Assembly (NCBI RefSeq): GCF_015234305.1
Contig: NZ_JADGMI010000004.1
Span: 496,001 to 560,000 of the forward strand
Direction: 5' to 3'
DNA: 64,000 nt
DNA from: Superficieibacter sp. 1612_C1
Lineage (GTDB): Bacteria > Pseudomonadota > Gammaproteobacteria > Enterobacterales > Enterobacteriaceae
Part shown: positions 27,610 through 38,069 of the stretch, piece after piece
How positions within the stretch are numbered: the stretch's first letter is position 1
How the letters are laid out: each line of letters opens with the position of its first letter
Position numbers and translations under genes: made by a program
Notes under the pieces: generated by a model
The model's input: the letters and a program-made list of their open reading frames with translations, nothing else
What the model was told of the DNA's origin: nothing
Databases searched by the model: none

Positions 27610-28709
27610 TACAGTCTCATTGGCATGACGACATAAGCCGCACTCTGGCTGGCGGCATCTTCGATCTGCACGCTCGAGACGGAATCCGTCAGCATAATGC
27701 GGACGTTTTCACATTTCAGCGCGTTCAGCACGTCGAGCACGTAGCTAACGTTAAAACCGATTTCCATCTCCGTGCCGGCGTAGGTGACGTCGAGAATTTC
27801 CTCGGCTTCTTCCTGCTCCGGGTTGTTCGCGGTGATTTTAATCTGGTTCTCGCTGACATACAGACGCACGCCGCGGAACTTCTCGTTGGAGAGAATAGCC
27901 GCGCGGGCAAACGCCTGCTTGAGGATATCGCAGCCCGCTTCCAGATGTTTATCCGGATTTTTCGGCAGGACGCGGCGATAGTCCGGGAACCGACCGTCAA
28001 CCAGCTTCGAGGTAAAGATAAAATCGCCAACGTGCGCGCGAATGTTGTTACTGCCGATCTGCACGCGCAGCGGAGTATCGCCGCCGTCGAGCATCCGCAT
28101 CAGCTCAATGACGCCTTTACGCGGCACGATCACTGAATGGTTAGGCAGCGATTCGCCGAGCGGCATGGAGCAGACCGCCAGACGGTGTCCGTCGGTGGCT
28201 ACGGTACGCAACTCTTCGCCTTCGGTTTCGAACAGCATCCCGTTCAGGTAATAGCGCACGTCCTGATGGGCCATCGAAAACTGGGTGGCTTCAATCAGGC
28301 GCTTCATGGTCGCCTGCGGCAGCGTGAATTCAACTTCACTCTGCCAGTCGTCCAGATTCGGGAAATCCGCGGCAGGCAGCGTAGAGAGCGAGAAACGGCT
28401 ACGCCCGGAGCGTACCAGCATACGGTCACCCTCCAGCTTGACGTCGATTTCAGCGCCTTCCGGCAAACCACGGCAGATATCAAAAAATTTACGCGCCGGT
28501 ACGGTTGTTGCGCCCGGCTCATGCGGCTGGTTTAGCGACACGCGTGCGACCATTTCCATTTCCAGGTCGGTGCCGGTTAGCGACAGCGTACCGTCCGCGA
28601 CCTGCATCAGGAGATTACCCAGAATCGGCAGCGTAGGGCGTCCGCCTAAAGGACCACTCACCTGCTGTAGCGGTTTTAATAAATGTTCACGTTCAACGGT
28701 AAATTTCAT
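27609..28709 (-). CDS. dnaN: DNA polymerase III beta sliding clamp
   Basis: A 366-aa protein forming the dimeric ring that tethers polymerase III to DNA. N-terminus [34 protein letters not shown] and C-terminus VVMPMRL, which carries the hydrophobic-cleft residues, match the enterobacterial clamp. Three clamp domains are expected from the full length. It lies 3 bp after dnaA. Confidence 0.98.
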   Translation of the reverse strand: MKFTVEREHLLKPLQQVSGPLGGRPTLPILGNLLMQVADGTLSLTGTDLEMEMVARVSLNQPHEPGATTVPARKFFDICRGLPEGAEIDVKLEGDRMLVRSGRSRFSLSTLPAADFPNLDDWQSEVEFTLPQATMKRLIEATQFSMAHQDVRYYLNGMLFETEGEELRTVATDGHRLAVCSMPLGESLPNHSVIVPRKGVIELMRMLDGGDTPLRVQIGSNNIRAHVGDFIFTSKLVDGRFPDYRRVLPKNPDKHLEAGCDILKQAFARAAILSNEKFRGVRLYVSENQIKITANNPEQEEAEEILDVTYAGTEMEIGFNVSYVLDVLNALKCENVRIMLTDSVSSVQIEDAASQSAAYVVMPMRL

Positions 28710-28712
28710 AGG

Positions 28713-30110
28713 TCACGACGATAATGTTCGGATTAAATTAGAGAAATCTTCTTTAATATCATGGCTTTCTTCACGCAACTGCTCGATTTTACGGCAGGCG
28801 TGGAGCACGGTAGTGTGGTCGCGACCACCAAAGGCATCGCCGATCTCCGGCAAGCTATGGTTGGTCAGCTCCTTTGCCAGCGCCATCGCCATCTGGCGCG
28901 GACGGGCTACCGAACGGGAGCGGCGTTTGGACAGCAGATCCGCCACTTTAATTTTATAGTACTCCGCCACCGTCTTCTGGATGTTATCGATGGTGACCAG
29001 TTTTTCCTGAAGCGCCAGCAGATCGCGCAGCGCTTCACGCACGAAGTCGATAGTAATTGCCCGGCCAGTAAAGTTGGCGTTGGCGATCACGCGGTTCAGC
29101 GCCCCTTCCAGCTCACGCACGTTAGAGCGCAGGCGCTTGGCAATAAAGAACGCCACCTCACCCGGCAGGCGGATGTCGTTTTCGTCCGCCTTTTTCATCA
29201 GGATCGCCACGCGGGTTTCCAGCTCTGGCGGTTCGATCGCCACGGTCAGCCCCCAGCCGAAGCGGGATTTCAGACGATCTTCCACACCGTTGATCTCTTT
29301 CGGATAGCGATCTGAAGTCAGGATGATCTGCTGATTGCCTTCCAGCAGGGCGTTGAAGGTGTGGAAAAACTCTTCCTGGGATCGTTCTTTATTGGCAAAG
29401 AACTGGATGTCATCGATCAACAGCGCATCGACGGAGCGATAGTAGCGTTTAAACTCTTCGATCGCATTGTTTTGCAGGGCTTTTACCATGTCCTGAACAA
29501 AGCGCTCGGAGTGCATATAGACCACTTTGGCGTTGGGCTTACGCGCTACGATGCCATTCCCCACCGCATGCAGAAGGTGCGTTTTACCCAGACCCGTACC
29601 GCCATACAAAAACAGCGGGTTATACGCGCCGCCGGGGTTATCGGCCACCTGACGGGCCGCCGCTCGCGCCAGCTGGTTTGATTTACCTTCGACGAAGTTA
29701 TCAAAGGTATGCTTGACGTTAACATTGGAGCGGTAGGTCGGTGCGGCAGGCGCGGGAACGTTATCCCAACTGGAACGCGCAACCGGGATCGGACGCGGAA
29801 CGTGAACCTGCGCCGTCTGCGCGGGAGCCGCTACGCTGACCGAGCCTTTCAGGGTCTGGGAAACCGGTTTTGTGCCGACTTCAAAACGCATCTGCGGCGC
29901 GTCTGAACCGCAAAACTCATTAAGCAGTCCATTGATATTATTAAGGTATTTGTCCCTTACCCAATCGAGTACGAAACGGTTTGGCGCATACAAAGCCAGC
30001 GTGTTATCGCTCAATTCCGCCTGCAACGGGCGTATCCACATACTGAATTCTGTGGCTGGTAACTCATCCTGCAATCGGGCAAGACACTGCTGCCAAAGCG
30101 AAAGTGACAC
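28713..30110 (-). CDS. dnaA: Chromosomal replication initiator DnaA
   Basis: A 465-aa AAA+ initiator read from GTG at 30110 (product [22 protein letters not shown]), the E. coli start; the open frame continues to 30326 only through the promoter. Domain I is residues 1-90, a variable linker about 90-130, the AAA+ domain has Walker [10 protein letters not shown] and Walker [15 protein letters not shown], and the C-terminal DNA-binding domain carries [15 protein letters not shown]. The linker differs from E. coli ([19 protein letters not shown]), a useful taxonomic marker. Confidence 0.98.
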   Translation of the reverse strand: MSLSLWQQCLARLQDELPATEFSMWIRPLQAELSDNTLALYAPNRFVLDWVRDKYLNNINGLLNEFCGSDAPQMRFEVGTKPVSQTLKGSVSVAAPAQTAQVHVPRPIPVARSSWDNVPAPAAPTYRSNVNVKHTFDNFVEGKSNQLARAAARQVADNPGGAYNPLFLYGGTGLGKTHLLHAVGNGIVARKPNAKVVYMHSERFVQDMVKALQNNAIEEFKRYYRSVDALLIDDIQFFANKERSQEEFFHTFNALLEGNQQIILTSDRYPKEINGVEDRLKSRFGWGLTVAIEPPELETRVAILMKKADENDIRLPGEVAFFIAKRLRSNVRELEGALNRVIANANFTGRAITIDFVREALRDLLALQEKLVTIDNIQKTVAEYYKIKVADLLSKRRSRSVARPRQMAMALAKELTNHSLPEIGDAFGGRDHTTVLHACRKIEQLREESHDIKEDFSNLIRTLSS

Positions 30111-30458
30111 GGCGGACTCCACTCGAACAAAAGTCGATAAATGACAAAGGCTGAAACGTTCATGATTGTTGACGCACGGCGAAAAGACCCACGTAAGGGT
30201 GACGTGCGAACCGCTATCTGCGGTTTTTACCCGATCCGGATCCAGTGATCCGATCGGGAGGCGGATCATAGCGTAAACTGAGCCAGAGATCTTCTGTTTC
30301 TCACAGATTCTTCCCGATTTATCCACAGGGAGGATCGCGACCGGCTAAGTGTAAACGATCCTGGCTAACTGAGGCACGATTTAGGCCTCATATCGGAAAA
30401 ATTAATGAGCAACGACAAATTTTTCCTTAAATGATCTAACGAAGATCCGGCGGGATCC
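30111..30458 (-). promoter_or_regulatory. dnaA control region: DnaA box and GATC cluster
   Basis: A consensus DnaA box TTATCCACA lies at 30319-30327 (plus strand), as in the autoregulated dnaA promoter of E. coli. Six GATC sites fall between 30233 and 30291 (at 30233, 30239, 30247, 30252, 30264 and 30288), with more to the right. This density fits Dam/SeqA sequestration of dnaA. The stretch separates dnaA from the divergent rpmH promoters and contains no gene. Confidence 0.8.
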
Positions 30459-30486
30459 TTGCGCTTTAAGTAAGAGGCCGTATAAT
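30459..30486 (+). promoter_or_regulatory. rpmH upstream promoter
   Basis: TTGCGC (30459-30464), 16-bp spacer, TATAAT (30481-30486): a good sigma-70 promoter reading toward rpmH-rnpA-yidD-yidC. Confidence 0.7.
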
Positions 30487-30571
30487 CCTCCACCCTGCGC
30501 GTTAGCCTGTTTTCAGCCAGGGTTTTACTCATGAAAACGTGCGAAAATACGCGGGATATAAGGAAAGAGAA

Positions 30572-30600
30572 TTGACTCCGGAGTGTACAATTATTACAAT
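30572..30600 (+). promoter_or_regulatory. rpmH proximal promoter
   Basis: TTGACT (30572-30577), 17-bp spacer, TACAAT (30595-30600): a strong sigma-70 promoter about 100 bp before rpmH, as expected for a ribosomal-protein operon. Confidence 0.75.
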
Positions 30601-30689
30601 CCGGCCTCTTTAATCACCCACACTGAGGCGTAAGTCGTTCGAAGTTTGTTCGGTTATACGCAGAAGTCAGTGAATTTATTCAAGTTTAG

Positions 30690-30842
<153 letters not shown>

Positions 30843-30857
30843 TAAAGCTAACCCTGC

Positions 30858-31217
30858 GTGGTTAAGCTCGCATTTCCCAGGGAGTTACGCTTGTTAACTC
30901 CCAGTCATTTCACATTCGTCTTCCAGCAGCCACAACGGGCTGGCACGCCGCAAATCACCATCCTCGGCCGCCTGAATTCGCTGGGGCATCCCCGCATCGG
31001 TCTTACGGTCGCCAAGAAAAACGTTAAGCGAGCACACGAACGCAATCGGATTAAACGTCTGACGCGTGAAAGTTTTCGTTTACGTCAACACGAACTCCCT
31101 GCAATGGATTTCGTGATAGTGGCGAAAAAAGGGGTTGCCGACCTCGATAATCGTGCCCTTACAGAAGCACTGGAAAAATTATGGCGTCGCCACTGTCGGC
31201 TGGCTCAAGGGTCCTGA
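30858..31217 (+). CDS. rnpA: Ribonuclease P protein component
   Basis: A 119-aa basic protein, the cofactor of the RNase P RNA in tRNA 5' maturation. It starts at GTG 30858 ([14 protein letters not shown]), the E. coli start. The conserved RNR helix [14 protein letters not shown] and [15 protein letters not shown] are present. It overlaps yidD by 37 bp. Confidence 0.97.
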   Translation: MVKLAFPRELRLLTPSHFTFVFQQPQRAGTPQITILGRLNSLGHPRIGLTVAKKNVKRAHERNRIKRLTRESFRLRQHELPAMDFVIVAKKGVADLDNRALTEALEKLWRRHCRLAQGS

Positions 31218-31438
31218 TAGCCCTTATCCGGGTCTACCAACGCCTGATCAGTCCGCTGCTTGGGCCACATTGCCGTTTCACCCCGACCTGTTCGCAATAC
31301 GGAATTGAGGCATTGCGCAGGTTTGGAATGATAAAAGGCAGTTGGTTGACGGTGAAACGCGTATTAAAATGCCACCCTTTACACCCGGGTGGTGACGACC
31401 CCGTCCCGCCCGGACCATTTGATACCAGAGAACACTAA
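31181..31438 (+). CDS. yidD: Membrane protein insertion efficiency factor YidD
   Basis: An 85-aa protein with the family core [27 protein letters not shown], an N-terminal amphipathic helix and the ending FDTREH. It lies in a conserved overlap with rnpA and directly before yidC; it helps YidC/Sec-dependent insertion. Confidence 0.95.
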   Translation: MASPLSAGSRVLIALIRVYQRLISPLLGPHCRFTPTCSQYGIEALRRFGMIKGSWLTVKRVLKCHPLHPGGDDPVPPGPFDTREH

Positions 31439-31440
31439 CG

Positions 31441-33084
31441 ATGGATTCGCAACGCAATCTTCTAGTCATCGCTTTGTTGTTCGTGTCTTTCATGATCTGG
31501 CAAGCCTGGGAGCAGGATAAAAATCCTAAACCCCAGCAGCAGATCACGCAGACTACGACCACCGCAGCGGGTAGTGCCGCAGACCAGGGCGTACCAGCCA
31601 GTGGCCAGGGTAAACTGATTACGGTTAAGACCGATGTGCTGGAGCTGACGATCAACACCCGTGGTGGTGACGTTGAGCAGGCGCACCTGTTGACCTACCC
31701 GAAAGAGCTGGGTTCTAACGAGCCGTTCCAGTTACTCGAAACCACGCCAGAGTTTATCTACCAGGCACAGAGTGGCCTGACTGGCCGCGATGGCCCGGAT
31801 AACCCGGCTAACGGTTCTCGCCCGCTGTATAACGTTGACAGCGATGCGTTTGTGCTGGCTGATGGTCAGAACGAACTGACGATCCCGCTGACCTGGACCG
31901 ATGCCGCTGGTAACACCTTCACCAAGACCTTCGTCCTGAAACGCGGCGAATTTGCGGTGAATGTTAACTACAACGTGCAGAACGCCAGCGCTAAGCCGCT
32001 GGAAGTGTCTACCTTTGGTCAGTTGAAGCAATCCATCGATTTGCCTGCTCATCGCGATACCGGCAGCAGCAACTTTGCACTGCATACCTTCCGCGGTGCG
32101 GCGTACTCCACGCCGGACGAGAAGTATGAAAAATACAAATTTGATAAAATTGCCGACAACGAAAACCTGAACCTGAGTTCTCAGGGCGGTTGGGTTGCCA
32201 TGTTGCAGCAGTACTTCGCGACCGCGTGGGTACCGCCAGCCAACAGCACTAACAGCTTCTACACCAGCAATCTGGGCAACGGCGTTGCGGCGATTGGCTA
32301 CAAGTCTCAGCCGCTGCTGGTTCAGCCGGGTCAGACGGGCAATCTGGGCAGTACCCTGTGGGTCGGCCCGGAAATTCAGGATAAAATGGCGGCCGTTGCA
32401 CCGCACCTGGACTTGACCGTAGATTACGGCTGGCTGTGGTTCATCTCTCAGCCGCTGTTTAAACTGCTGAAATGGATCCACAGCTTCCTGGGCAACTGGG
32501 GCTTCTCCATCATCATTATCACCTTTATCGTTCGTGGCATCATGTACCCGCTGACCAAAGCGCAGTACACCTCCATGGCGAAGATGCGTATGCTACAGCC
32601 GAAGATTGCGGCCATGCGTGAGCGTCTGGGCGATGACAAGCAGCGTCAGAGCCAGGAGATGATGGCCCTGTACAAAGCTGAGAAGGTTAACCCGCTGGGA
32701 GGCTGCTTACCGCTGGTCATCCAGATGCCAATCTTCCTTGCGCTGTACTACATGCTGATGGGCTCCATTGAACTGCGTCATGCGCCGTTCGCCCTGTGGA
32801 TCCATGACCTTTCCGCACAGGACCCGTACTACATCCTGCCGATCCTGATGGGCCTGACGATGTTCTTCATTCAGAAGATGTCGCCGACCACCGTGACCGA
32901 CCCGATGCAGCAGAAGATCATGACCTTTATGCCGGTCATCTTCACCGTGTTCTTCCTGTGGTTCCCGTCAGGTCTGGTGCTGTACTATATCGTGAGTAAC
33001 ACCGTGACGATTATCCAGCAGCAGCTGATTTACCGTGGTCTGGAAAAACGTGGCCTGCATAGCCGCGAGAAGAAAAAATCCTGA
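31441..33084 (+). CDS. yidC: Membrane protein insertase YidC
   Basis: A 547-aa inner-membrane insertase (Oxa1 family). TM1 is at the N-terminus ([20 protein letters not shown]), then the large periplasmic domain (about residues 25-340), then five C-terminal helices with the conserved hydrophilic-groove region ([41 protein letters not shown]). Full length, 2 bp after yidD. Confidence 0.97.
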   Translation: MDSQRNLLVIALLFVSFMIWQAWEQDKNPKPQQQITQTTTTAAGSAADQGVPASGQGKLITVKTDVLELTINTRGGDVEQAHLLTYPKELGSNEPFQLLETTPEFIYQAQSGLTGRDGPDNPANGSRPLYNVDSDAFVLADGQNELTIPLTWTDAAGNTFTKTFVLKRGEFAVNVNYNVQNASAKPLEVSTFGQLKQSIDLPAHRDTGSSNFALHTFRGAAYSTPDEKYEKYKFDKIADNENLNLSSQGGWVAMLQQYFATAWVPPANSTNSFYTSNLGNGVAAIGYKSQPLLVQPGQTGNLGSTLWVGPEIQDKMAAVAPHLDLTVDYGWLWFISQPLFKLLKWIHSFLGNWGFSIIIITFIVRGIMYPLTKAQYTSMAKMRMLQPKIAAMRERLGDDKQRQSQEMMALYKAEKVNPLGGCLPLVIQMPIFLALYYMLMGSIELRHAPFALWIHDLSAQDPYYILPILMGLTMFFIQKMSPTTVTDPMQQKIMTFMPVIFTVFFLWFPSGLVLYYIVSNTVTIIQQQLIYRGLEKRGLHSREKKKS

Positions 33085-33097
33085 TTCGGTCCCTGTT

Positions 33098-33127
33098 GTA
33101 GGCCGGGTCAGCGAAGCGCCACCCGGC
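33098..33127. repeat. REP element between yidC and mnmE
   Basis: GTAGGCCGGGTCAGCGAAGC...ACCCGGC, a single REP-type hairpin 13 bp after the yidC stop. Confidence 0.7.
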
Positions 33128-33143
33128 AAAAGGAACTGTGATA

Positions 33144-33170
33144 AAGGGCGGTCATCTGACCGCCTTTTTT
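33144..33170 (+). terminator. Rho-independent terminator after yidC
   Basis: An 8-bp stem (GGCGGTCA / TGACCGCC) with a 2-nt loop followed by six T residues. Confidence 0.85.
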
Positions 33171-33193
33171 ATTGGTAAGCAAAGAGACATAAC

Positions 33194-34558
33194 ATGAGCC
33201 ATAACGACACTATCGTAGCCCAGGCCACGCCTCCGGGACGCGGCGGCGTGGGCATCCTGCGCATCTCAGGCCTAAAAGCTCGTGAGGTCGCGCAGGCCGT
33301 GCTGGGGAAATTACCTAAGCCGCGCTACGCCGACTATCTGCCGTTTCAGGACGCGGACGGCACGGCGCTCGATCAGGGCATCGCGCTATGGTTCCCCGGC
33401 CCAAACTCGTTTACCGGCGAAGATGTGCTGGAGCTACAGGGACACGGCGGCCCGGTCATTCTCGATCTGCTGTTAAAACGTATCCTGACCCTTCCCGGCC
33501 TGCGCATCGCGAAACCCGGCGAGTTCTCCGAACGCGCGTTTCTCAATGACAAGCTGGATTTAGCCCAGGCAGAGGCGATTGCTGACCTGATTGACGCCAG
33601 TTCCGAACAGGCGGCACGCTCGGCGTTAAATTCGCTTCAGGGTGCCTTCTCCGCGCGGGTGAATCATCTGGTGGAAGCACTCACTCACCTGCGGATCTAC
33701 GTCGAAGCGGCCATCGACTTCCCGGATGAGGAGATCGACTTTCTTTCCGACGGCAAAATCGAGGCGCAGCTTAACGGCGTCATGGCCGATCTGGACGCGG
33801 TACGCGCCGAAGCGCGTCAGGGCAGCCTGCTGCGCGAAGGGATGAAAGTGGTGATTGCCGGACGTCCCAACGCCGGTAAATCCAGCCTGCTGAACGCGCT
33901 GGCCGGGCGCGACGCGGCAATTGTTACCGACATCGCCGGCACCACGCGCGATGTACTGCGCGAGCATATTCACATCGACGGGATGCCGCTGCACATCATC
34001 GACACCGCCGGGCTGCGCGAAGCCAGCGATGAAGTTGAGCGCATTGGCATTGAGCGCGCCTGGCAGGAGATTGAACAGGCGGACCGCGTGCTGTTTATGG
34101 TCGACGGCACCACCACCGATGCGGTAGATCCGGCAGATATCTGGCCGGACTTTATCGCCCGTCTGCCCGCAAAACTGCCGATTACTGTGGTGCGTAACAA
34201 GGCCGATATCACTGGCGAGACGCTGGGCTTCAGTGAAGTGAATAATCACTCACTTGTTCGCCTCTCGGCCCGCACGGGTGAAGGCGTTGACGTCCTGCGC
34301 GACCATCTCAAGCACAGTATGGGCTTTGATACCCAAATGGAAGGCGGTTTTCTTGCCCGCCGTCGTCATTTGCAGGCGCTGGAAGACGCGGCGAACCATC
34401 TTGAGCAAGGCAAGGCGCAACTGCTCGGTGCCTGGGCTGGCGAATTGCTGGCGGAGGAGTTGCGGCTTGCTCAGCAAAGCCTGAGTGAGATCACCGGCGA
34501 GTTTACCTCGGATGACTTGCTGGGACGGATTTTCTCGAGTTTTTGTATTGGGAAATAA
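33194..34558 (+). CDS. mnmE: tRNA uridine-5-carboxymethylaminomethyl GTPase MnmE (TrmE)
   Basis: A 454-aa GTPase that with MnmG modifies U34 of several tRNAs. The N-terminal folate-binding domain starts [18 protein letters not shown]. The G domain carries [14 protein letters not shown], the K-loop/switch [12 protein letters not shown]-like [12 protein letters not shown] and NKAD. The C-terminal CIGK with catalytic Cys ends the protein. In E. coli tnaCAB follows; here the next feature is an accessory island, and mnmE 3' ends are known integration sites (for example SGI1). Confidence 0.98.
   Translation: MSHNDTIVAQATPPGRGGVGILRISGLKAREVAQAVLGKLPKPRYADYLPFQDADGTALDQGIALWFPGPNSFTGEDVLELQGHGGPVILDLLLKRILTLPGLRIAKPGEFSERAFLNDKLDLAQAEAIADLIDASSEQAARSALNSLQGAFSARVNHLVEALTHLRIYVEAAIDFPDEEIDFLSDGKIEAQLNGVMADLDAVRAEARQGSLLREGMKVVIAGRPNAGKSSLLNALAGRDAAIVTDIAGTTRDVLREHIHIDGMPLHIIDTAGLREASDEVERIGIERAWQEIEQADRVLFMVDGTTTDAVDPADIWPDFIARLPAKLPITVVRNKADITGETLGFSEVNNHSLVRLSARTGEGVDVLRDHLKHSMGFDTQMEGGFLARRRHLQALEDAANHLEQGKAQLLGAWAGELLAEELRLAQQSLSEITGEFTSDDLLGRIFSSFCIGK
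34541..34558 (+). other. Likely attB/attL core at the 3' end of mnmE
   Basis: The last 18 bp of mnmE, TTTTGTATTGGGAAATAA, correspond to the site used by trmE-specific elements (SGI1-type core TTCTGTATTGG..., recalled). An integrase pseudogene lies 258 bp downstream in the same orientation. No second copy could be found by eye in the next 8 kb, so the right end of the element is lost, diverged or further away. Confidence 0.4.
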
Positions 34559-34590
34559 GTTTTAGTACATTCTCGTCCGTGAACGTTCAC

Positions 34591-34625
34591 TAACCCGCAT
34601 TAACATGCAGTTAATGCGGGTTTTT
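34591..34625 (+). terminator. Rho-independent terminator after mnmE
   Basis: A 13-bp stem (AACCCGCATTAAC / GTTAATGCGGGTT) with a 5-nt loop and a run of T. Confidence 0.85.
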
Positions 34626-34815
34626 ACTTTCCGTACTGGTCCATAGCCGTGCGGGTTCATCCGCGATTTTTGTGTCCATCGTTGTGCCCATAGCAAAAAA
34701 ACCGCTGTGCCATTGTTCATTTTTTTGCGCTAATAATCACACCTCATGGGTATAGAAAATAGTATAAAAAAGCATCAAAATCGATATCCCATGGGCACAG
34801 CATAAGAGGTGAAAA

Positions 34816-36035
34816 ATGGCGCTTTCAGATACTAAACTTCGCTCATTAGCTCCAAAAGATCATCCCTGGCAAATAGCTGATAGAGATGGCCTGATGATTG
34901 AAATACTTCCACAGGAAGAAAAGTATGGAGATTCCGCTTTCGCCTGAACAACAAACTTCAAAAAGTCACGCTGCGGGAATACCCATCCTTCTCCCTCGCT
35001 GAGGCTCGTATGTGGTGTGAGAAATGCCGCTCAATGTTTACCCATGACATTAACCCGGCACAAAAGAAGCAGGAAGAAAAACCCAAACAAAATGACCCTA
35101 CAACAGTAAAAGCTTTCGCCAAACGCTGGCTGACCGAGATCGTTGAAAAAAGTAACCGCAATCCACGCAACGTCACTCGCGTTATCGAGAAGGACATCAT
35201 TCCCATCATCGGGAAACTGGAACTGGAAGAACTCACAACTGCCCACATTCAGGTCGTTCTCGACCGCATCAAACAACGAGGTTCCGATCACGTCGCGCTG
35301 CCGACGCGAAACGTACTCAAACGCATGCTGGCCTATGCGATTTCCAGGGGAATCATCTTCAACAACCCGACAGCCGCTATTGCTGCCCTTTATATCGCAC
35401 AAGCAACGAGCCGTGACGTGGCGTTAACCGCAGAAGAGATCGGCATCCTGTTACGAGGGATCTACACCTCTAACATGAACCGACGCCACAAGCTGGCTCT
35501 ACACCTGCTGATTATCTGCATAGTGCTTAAATCGGAGATGATTGAAGCGACATGGAGTGAAGTTAACTTCAACGCGCTGGAATGGCGTATCCCTGGCGAA
35601 AGAATGAAGATGGATAACCCGCATATTGTTCCGCTGTCCAAGCAGGCTCTAGCGATGTTCGAAGAGCTAAAATCTCTGGCCGGAGATTCGCCTTACGTCT
35701 TCCCCAGCCGAAACGCCCACCGACGCCCGATCTCCAAAACAACGCTGAACTGCGCGGTGCGTACGCGGGATCTGAACTTCAGGAATTTTGTTATTCATGA
35801 CTTCCGGCGTACTGCCAGCACATTGCTACATGAGCAGGGCTACAACTCAGACTGGGTGGAAAAATGCCTGGCACATAAGATCGGCGGCGTTCACGGCGTT
35901 TATAACCGTGCGGAGTAACTGAATCAGCGCCGGGAGATGCTTCAGTCATGGGCTGATTTTGTTGATGTGCAGATTGAGGAGGGGCGGAAGGTGGTTATCG
36001 GGAAGTTTGGGAAGGCTTATGAATCAAATAATTAA
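34816..36035 (+). pseudogene. P4-type tyrosine integrase, broken by a frameshift and a nonsense codon
   Basis: The frame from ATG 34816 reads MALSDTKLRSLAPKDHPWQI, the typical start of P4-family integrases, and stops at 34947. The remainder (VWRFRFRLNNKL...) continues in another frame from about 34923, so a frameshift lies near 34905-34923. The second frame ends at TAA 35916-35918 within VYNRAE, but the family sequence continues in the same frame (LNQRREMLQSWADF...) to 36035, so the TAA replaces a sense codon (usually Tyr). The HDFRRT box and VYNR tyrosine are present. The first catalytic arginine region reads VLKSEMIEATW, with Lys where Arg is usual. The gene should be dead, fixing the island. 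Confidence 0.88.
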
Positions 36036-36178
36036 AAGAAAATTGACAAAATGGCGATAAAGTGACTTTTCCATTCAAGCTTGACAAATCCATAAAAACG
36101 CAAGATTATTAAGTTACATTTCACCTGAATCCGATCAGGATCTACACCAGCCCTACGCTACAAGGATTACTTTTAATA

Positions 36179-36796
36179 ATGAAACAACCATGGGAACTAA
36201 ACCCTGAACTTACACAAGAACGCCTAAAGAAACTGGCCTCTCTCATCCGATACGTTAGAGATGATGTGGTCGACAGACATGATGATGATTTAGGCGACTC
36301 AGCGCGCGCAACCGGTATGCGGGCATATGAATGTTGCAGAACACGGATAGCTCGTGCTTCTATGGACTCAGAAGAATGGCCCTGGCTTGGAATTGTAAAA
36401 AAAGATGGTAAATTTACGTTTTCCATCAAATCAGTACCAGTGCGACTCTATAGAGGTAAGCCAGATAGTCCTGAAGAACGTCGATTAATTCCATGTTATG
36501 AAGCTTTGAGCCAAGCTAGTTTCTTATTTGAGGAAGTTGGTGATGCAGCAGATATCATATGGTTTTTTGCTATTGAAGTAGACGAATTCAGATACGTGGA
36601 TCGGGTCACATTCACTGGTTTTCTTGAAGGTGCCCAAGTTTCATGCTGGGAGATTCCACTCAATGAGAAAGTGCCTGCTATCAGCTCAATTGATGCAGAA
36701 CTTCCTGAGCCTGTGAAAATCGAGAAACCAGTCGTTTCTGTTAAAAAGAAAGAAGAGAAAAAAGCAAAAAATGATGATACGAATGATGGTCAGTAA
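36179..36796 (+). CDS. Unknown 205-aa protein paired with an ImmA/IrrE gene
   Basis: I do not recognise this protein. It is soluble, with an acidic N-terminal half (RYVRDDVVDRHDDDLGDSAR), a central mixed region (EEWPWLGIVKKDGKFTFSIK; VGDAADIIWFFAIEVDEF) and a low-complexity Lys/Glu tail (residues about 185-205). The next gene starts 4 bp after its stop, so the two form an operon. Base composition is AT-rich compared with the backbone. A short CCTGA-N6-TCAGG palindrome at about 36125-36140 could be an operator for the XRE domain of the partner (inference). Possibly antitoxin or toxin of a two-gene module. Confidence 0.75.
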   Translation: MKQPWELNPELTQERLKKLASLIRYVRDDVVDRHDDDLGDSARATGMRAYECCRTRIARASMDSEEWPWLGIVKKDGKFTFSIKSVPVRLYRGKPDSPEERRLIPCYEALSQASFLFEEVGDAADIIWFFAIEVDEFRYVDRVTFTGFLEGAQVSCWEIPLNEKVPAISSIDAELPEPVKIEKPVVSVKKKEEKKAKNDDTNDGQ

Positions 36797-36799
36797 GCT

Positions 36800-37927
36800 A
36801 TGTCCATGACATTTTATGGCGAGCGGTTAAGGCTCGCCCGTTTACTAAAAGGTTATACCCTGCAAGAATTGGGGGATGCCGTTGCGGTTACAAGACAAAG
36901 CATCCACCAGTATGAGAGTGATGCCAGAGCACCTGCACATGATATACGCAATGCTTTGGCAGAACTCTTGCAGGTATCGCCTAAATTTTTTGAATACCCT
37001 CTGGCTGGTGATGTAAAACCAGAACAGTGCCATTTTCGTAAACGCCAGACAACACCAGCGGGTGTGAAGGAAAGGGTGCAATCGTATAGCACCATTCTTG
37101 AACAATTAGTATCTGAATTATATGAACACTTAGACTTACCAGAGAACCGTTTTAATCTAATTGATAATGAGAAGATCCCTGAACTCACTGCTCCTATTAT
37201 TGAAAAGATTGCAGAGGGTGCTCGAGTTCGCTGGGGATTAACAGATGATGCCCCTATAGATAATATGGTTAATGTTGTTGAAAACCAAGGAGCAATAGTT
37301 ACGACTTTTGATGGGGTCTCAGATAAAGTTGACGCTCTTTCTATTAACAGGAAATACCCCATTATCATTCGTAATACTGCGAAAGAAAGCGTTTGTAGAA
37401 TGCGTTTTGATATCGCACATGAATGCGGGCATCTAATCATGCATGATGGCATTGAAACTGGTTGTAAAAAAACAGAAAGAGAAGCCGATGCTTTTGCTAG
37501 TGCATTTTTATTTCCACGCAAATCTTTTGCTCGAGAATTTCCTGCTTGTATAACATCAAGAGGAACAATTGATTGGAAAAAAGTATACCACCTAAAATTA
37601 AGGTGGAAAATGAGTGCAAGAGCGATCATATATCGCGCTCACTTCTTAGGATTTATTAATGCTCAGCAGTATAGAAGTGCCAATGTTTGGTTTAGCCAGA
37701 CTAGACAAGCTAAAAAAGAAAAGTATGACGACTCCATCCCAATGGAAGAACCTCACATACTTAAAGAGAGTTTATTAGTTTTAAAAGAACAACTTGGTAT
37801 TTCATTCGAAATGCTTGCAGACAAACTCTGCGTAAAACCATCTTTGTTAGCTGAAATATCTGGCATTGATTATATTCAAGACCAAAGTGATGACTTTGAA
37901 AATGTAATTGTTCCCTTTAAATTCTAA
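36800..37927 (+). CDS. XRE-family HTH plus ImmA/IrrE-type metallopeptidase
   Basis: A 375-aa protein. Residues 5-65 form a Cro/CI-type helix-turn-helix (LQELGDAVAVTRQSIHQYESDARAP). Residues about 160-260 form the ImmA/IrrE (COG2856) peptidase with the zinc motif HECGH at 207-211 and the third-ligand Glu in EREADAFASAFLFP. Such proteins cleave or sense repressors and occur in ICEBs1, DNA-damage regulation, and several toxin-antitoxin or defence pairs. It overlaps no other gene but follows the unknown gene by 4 bp. AT-rich, foreign-looking composition. Confidence 0.85.
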   Translation: MSMTFYGERLRLARLLKGYTLQELGDAVAVTRQSIHQYESDARAPAHDIRNALAELLQVSPKFFEYPLAGDVKPEQCHFRKRQTTPAGVKERVQSYSTILEQLVSELYEHLDLPENRFNLIDNEKIPELTAPIIEKIAEGARVRWGLTDDAPIDNMVNVVENQGAIVTTFDGVSDKVDALSINRKYPIIIRNTAKESVCRMRFDIAHECGHLIMHDGIETGCKKTEREADAFASAFLFPRKSFAREFPACITSRGTIDWKKVYHLKLRWKMSARAIIYRAHFLGFINAQQYRSANVWFSQTRQAKKEKYDDSIPMEEPHILKESLLVLKEQLGISFEMLADKLCVKPSLLAEISGIDYIQDQSDDFENVIVPFKF

Positions 37928-37956
37928 GAAAGAATGGCGTAAATCGCCATTCTTTC
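37928..37956. terminator. Hairpin between the ImmA/IrrE gene and the retron
   Basis: A perfect 12-bp stem (GAAAGAATGGCG / CGCCATTCTTTC) with a 5-nt loop directly after the stop codon. It has only short T/A runs but can serve both converging units. Confidence 0.65.
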
Positions 37957-38069
37957 TAAAAGGAAAAATCAATCCACAACATAACCGTTTAAAATATTAC
38001 GTCATCCTACCTCTAAAAGGATGAAATTAGCGTAAACATTTTGTGAGTCACTTATACAATACCCAAAAA

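Noticed and set aside
30111-30326. N-terminal extension of DnaA to 30326
   Set aside because: It runs through the DnaA box and GATC cluster; GTG at 30110 gives the conserved MSLSLWQQ start.
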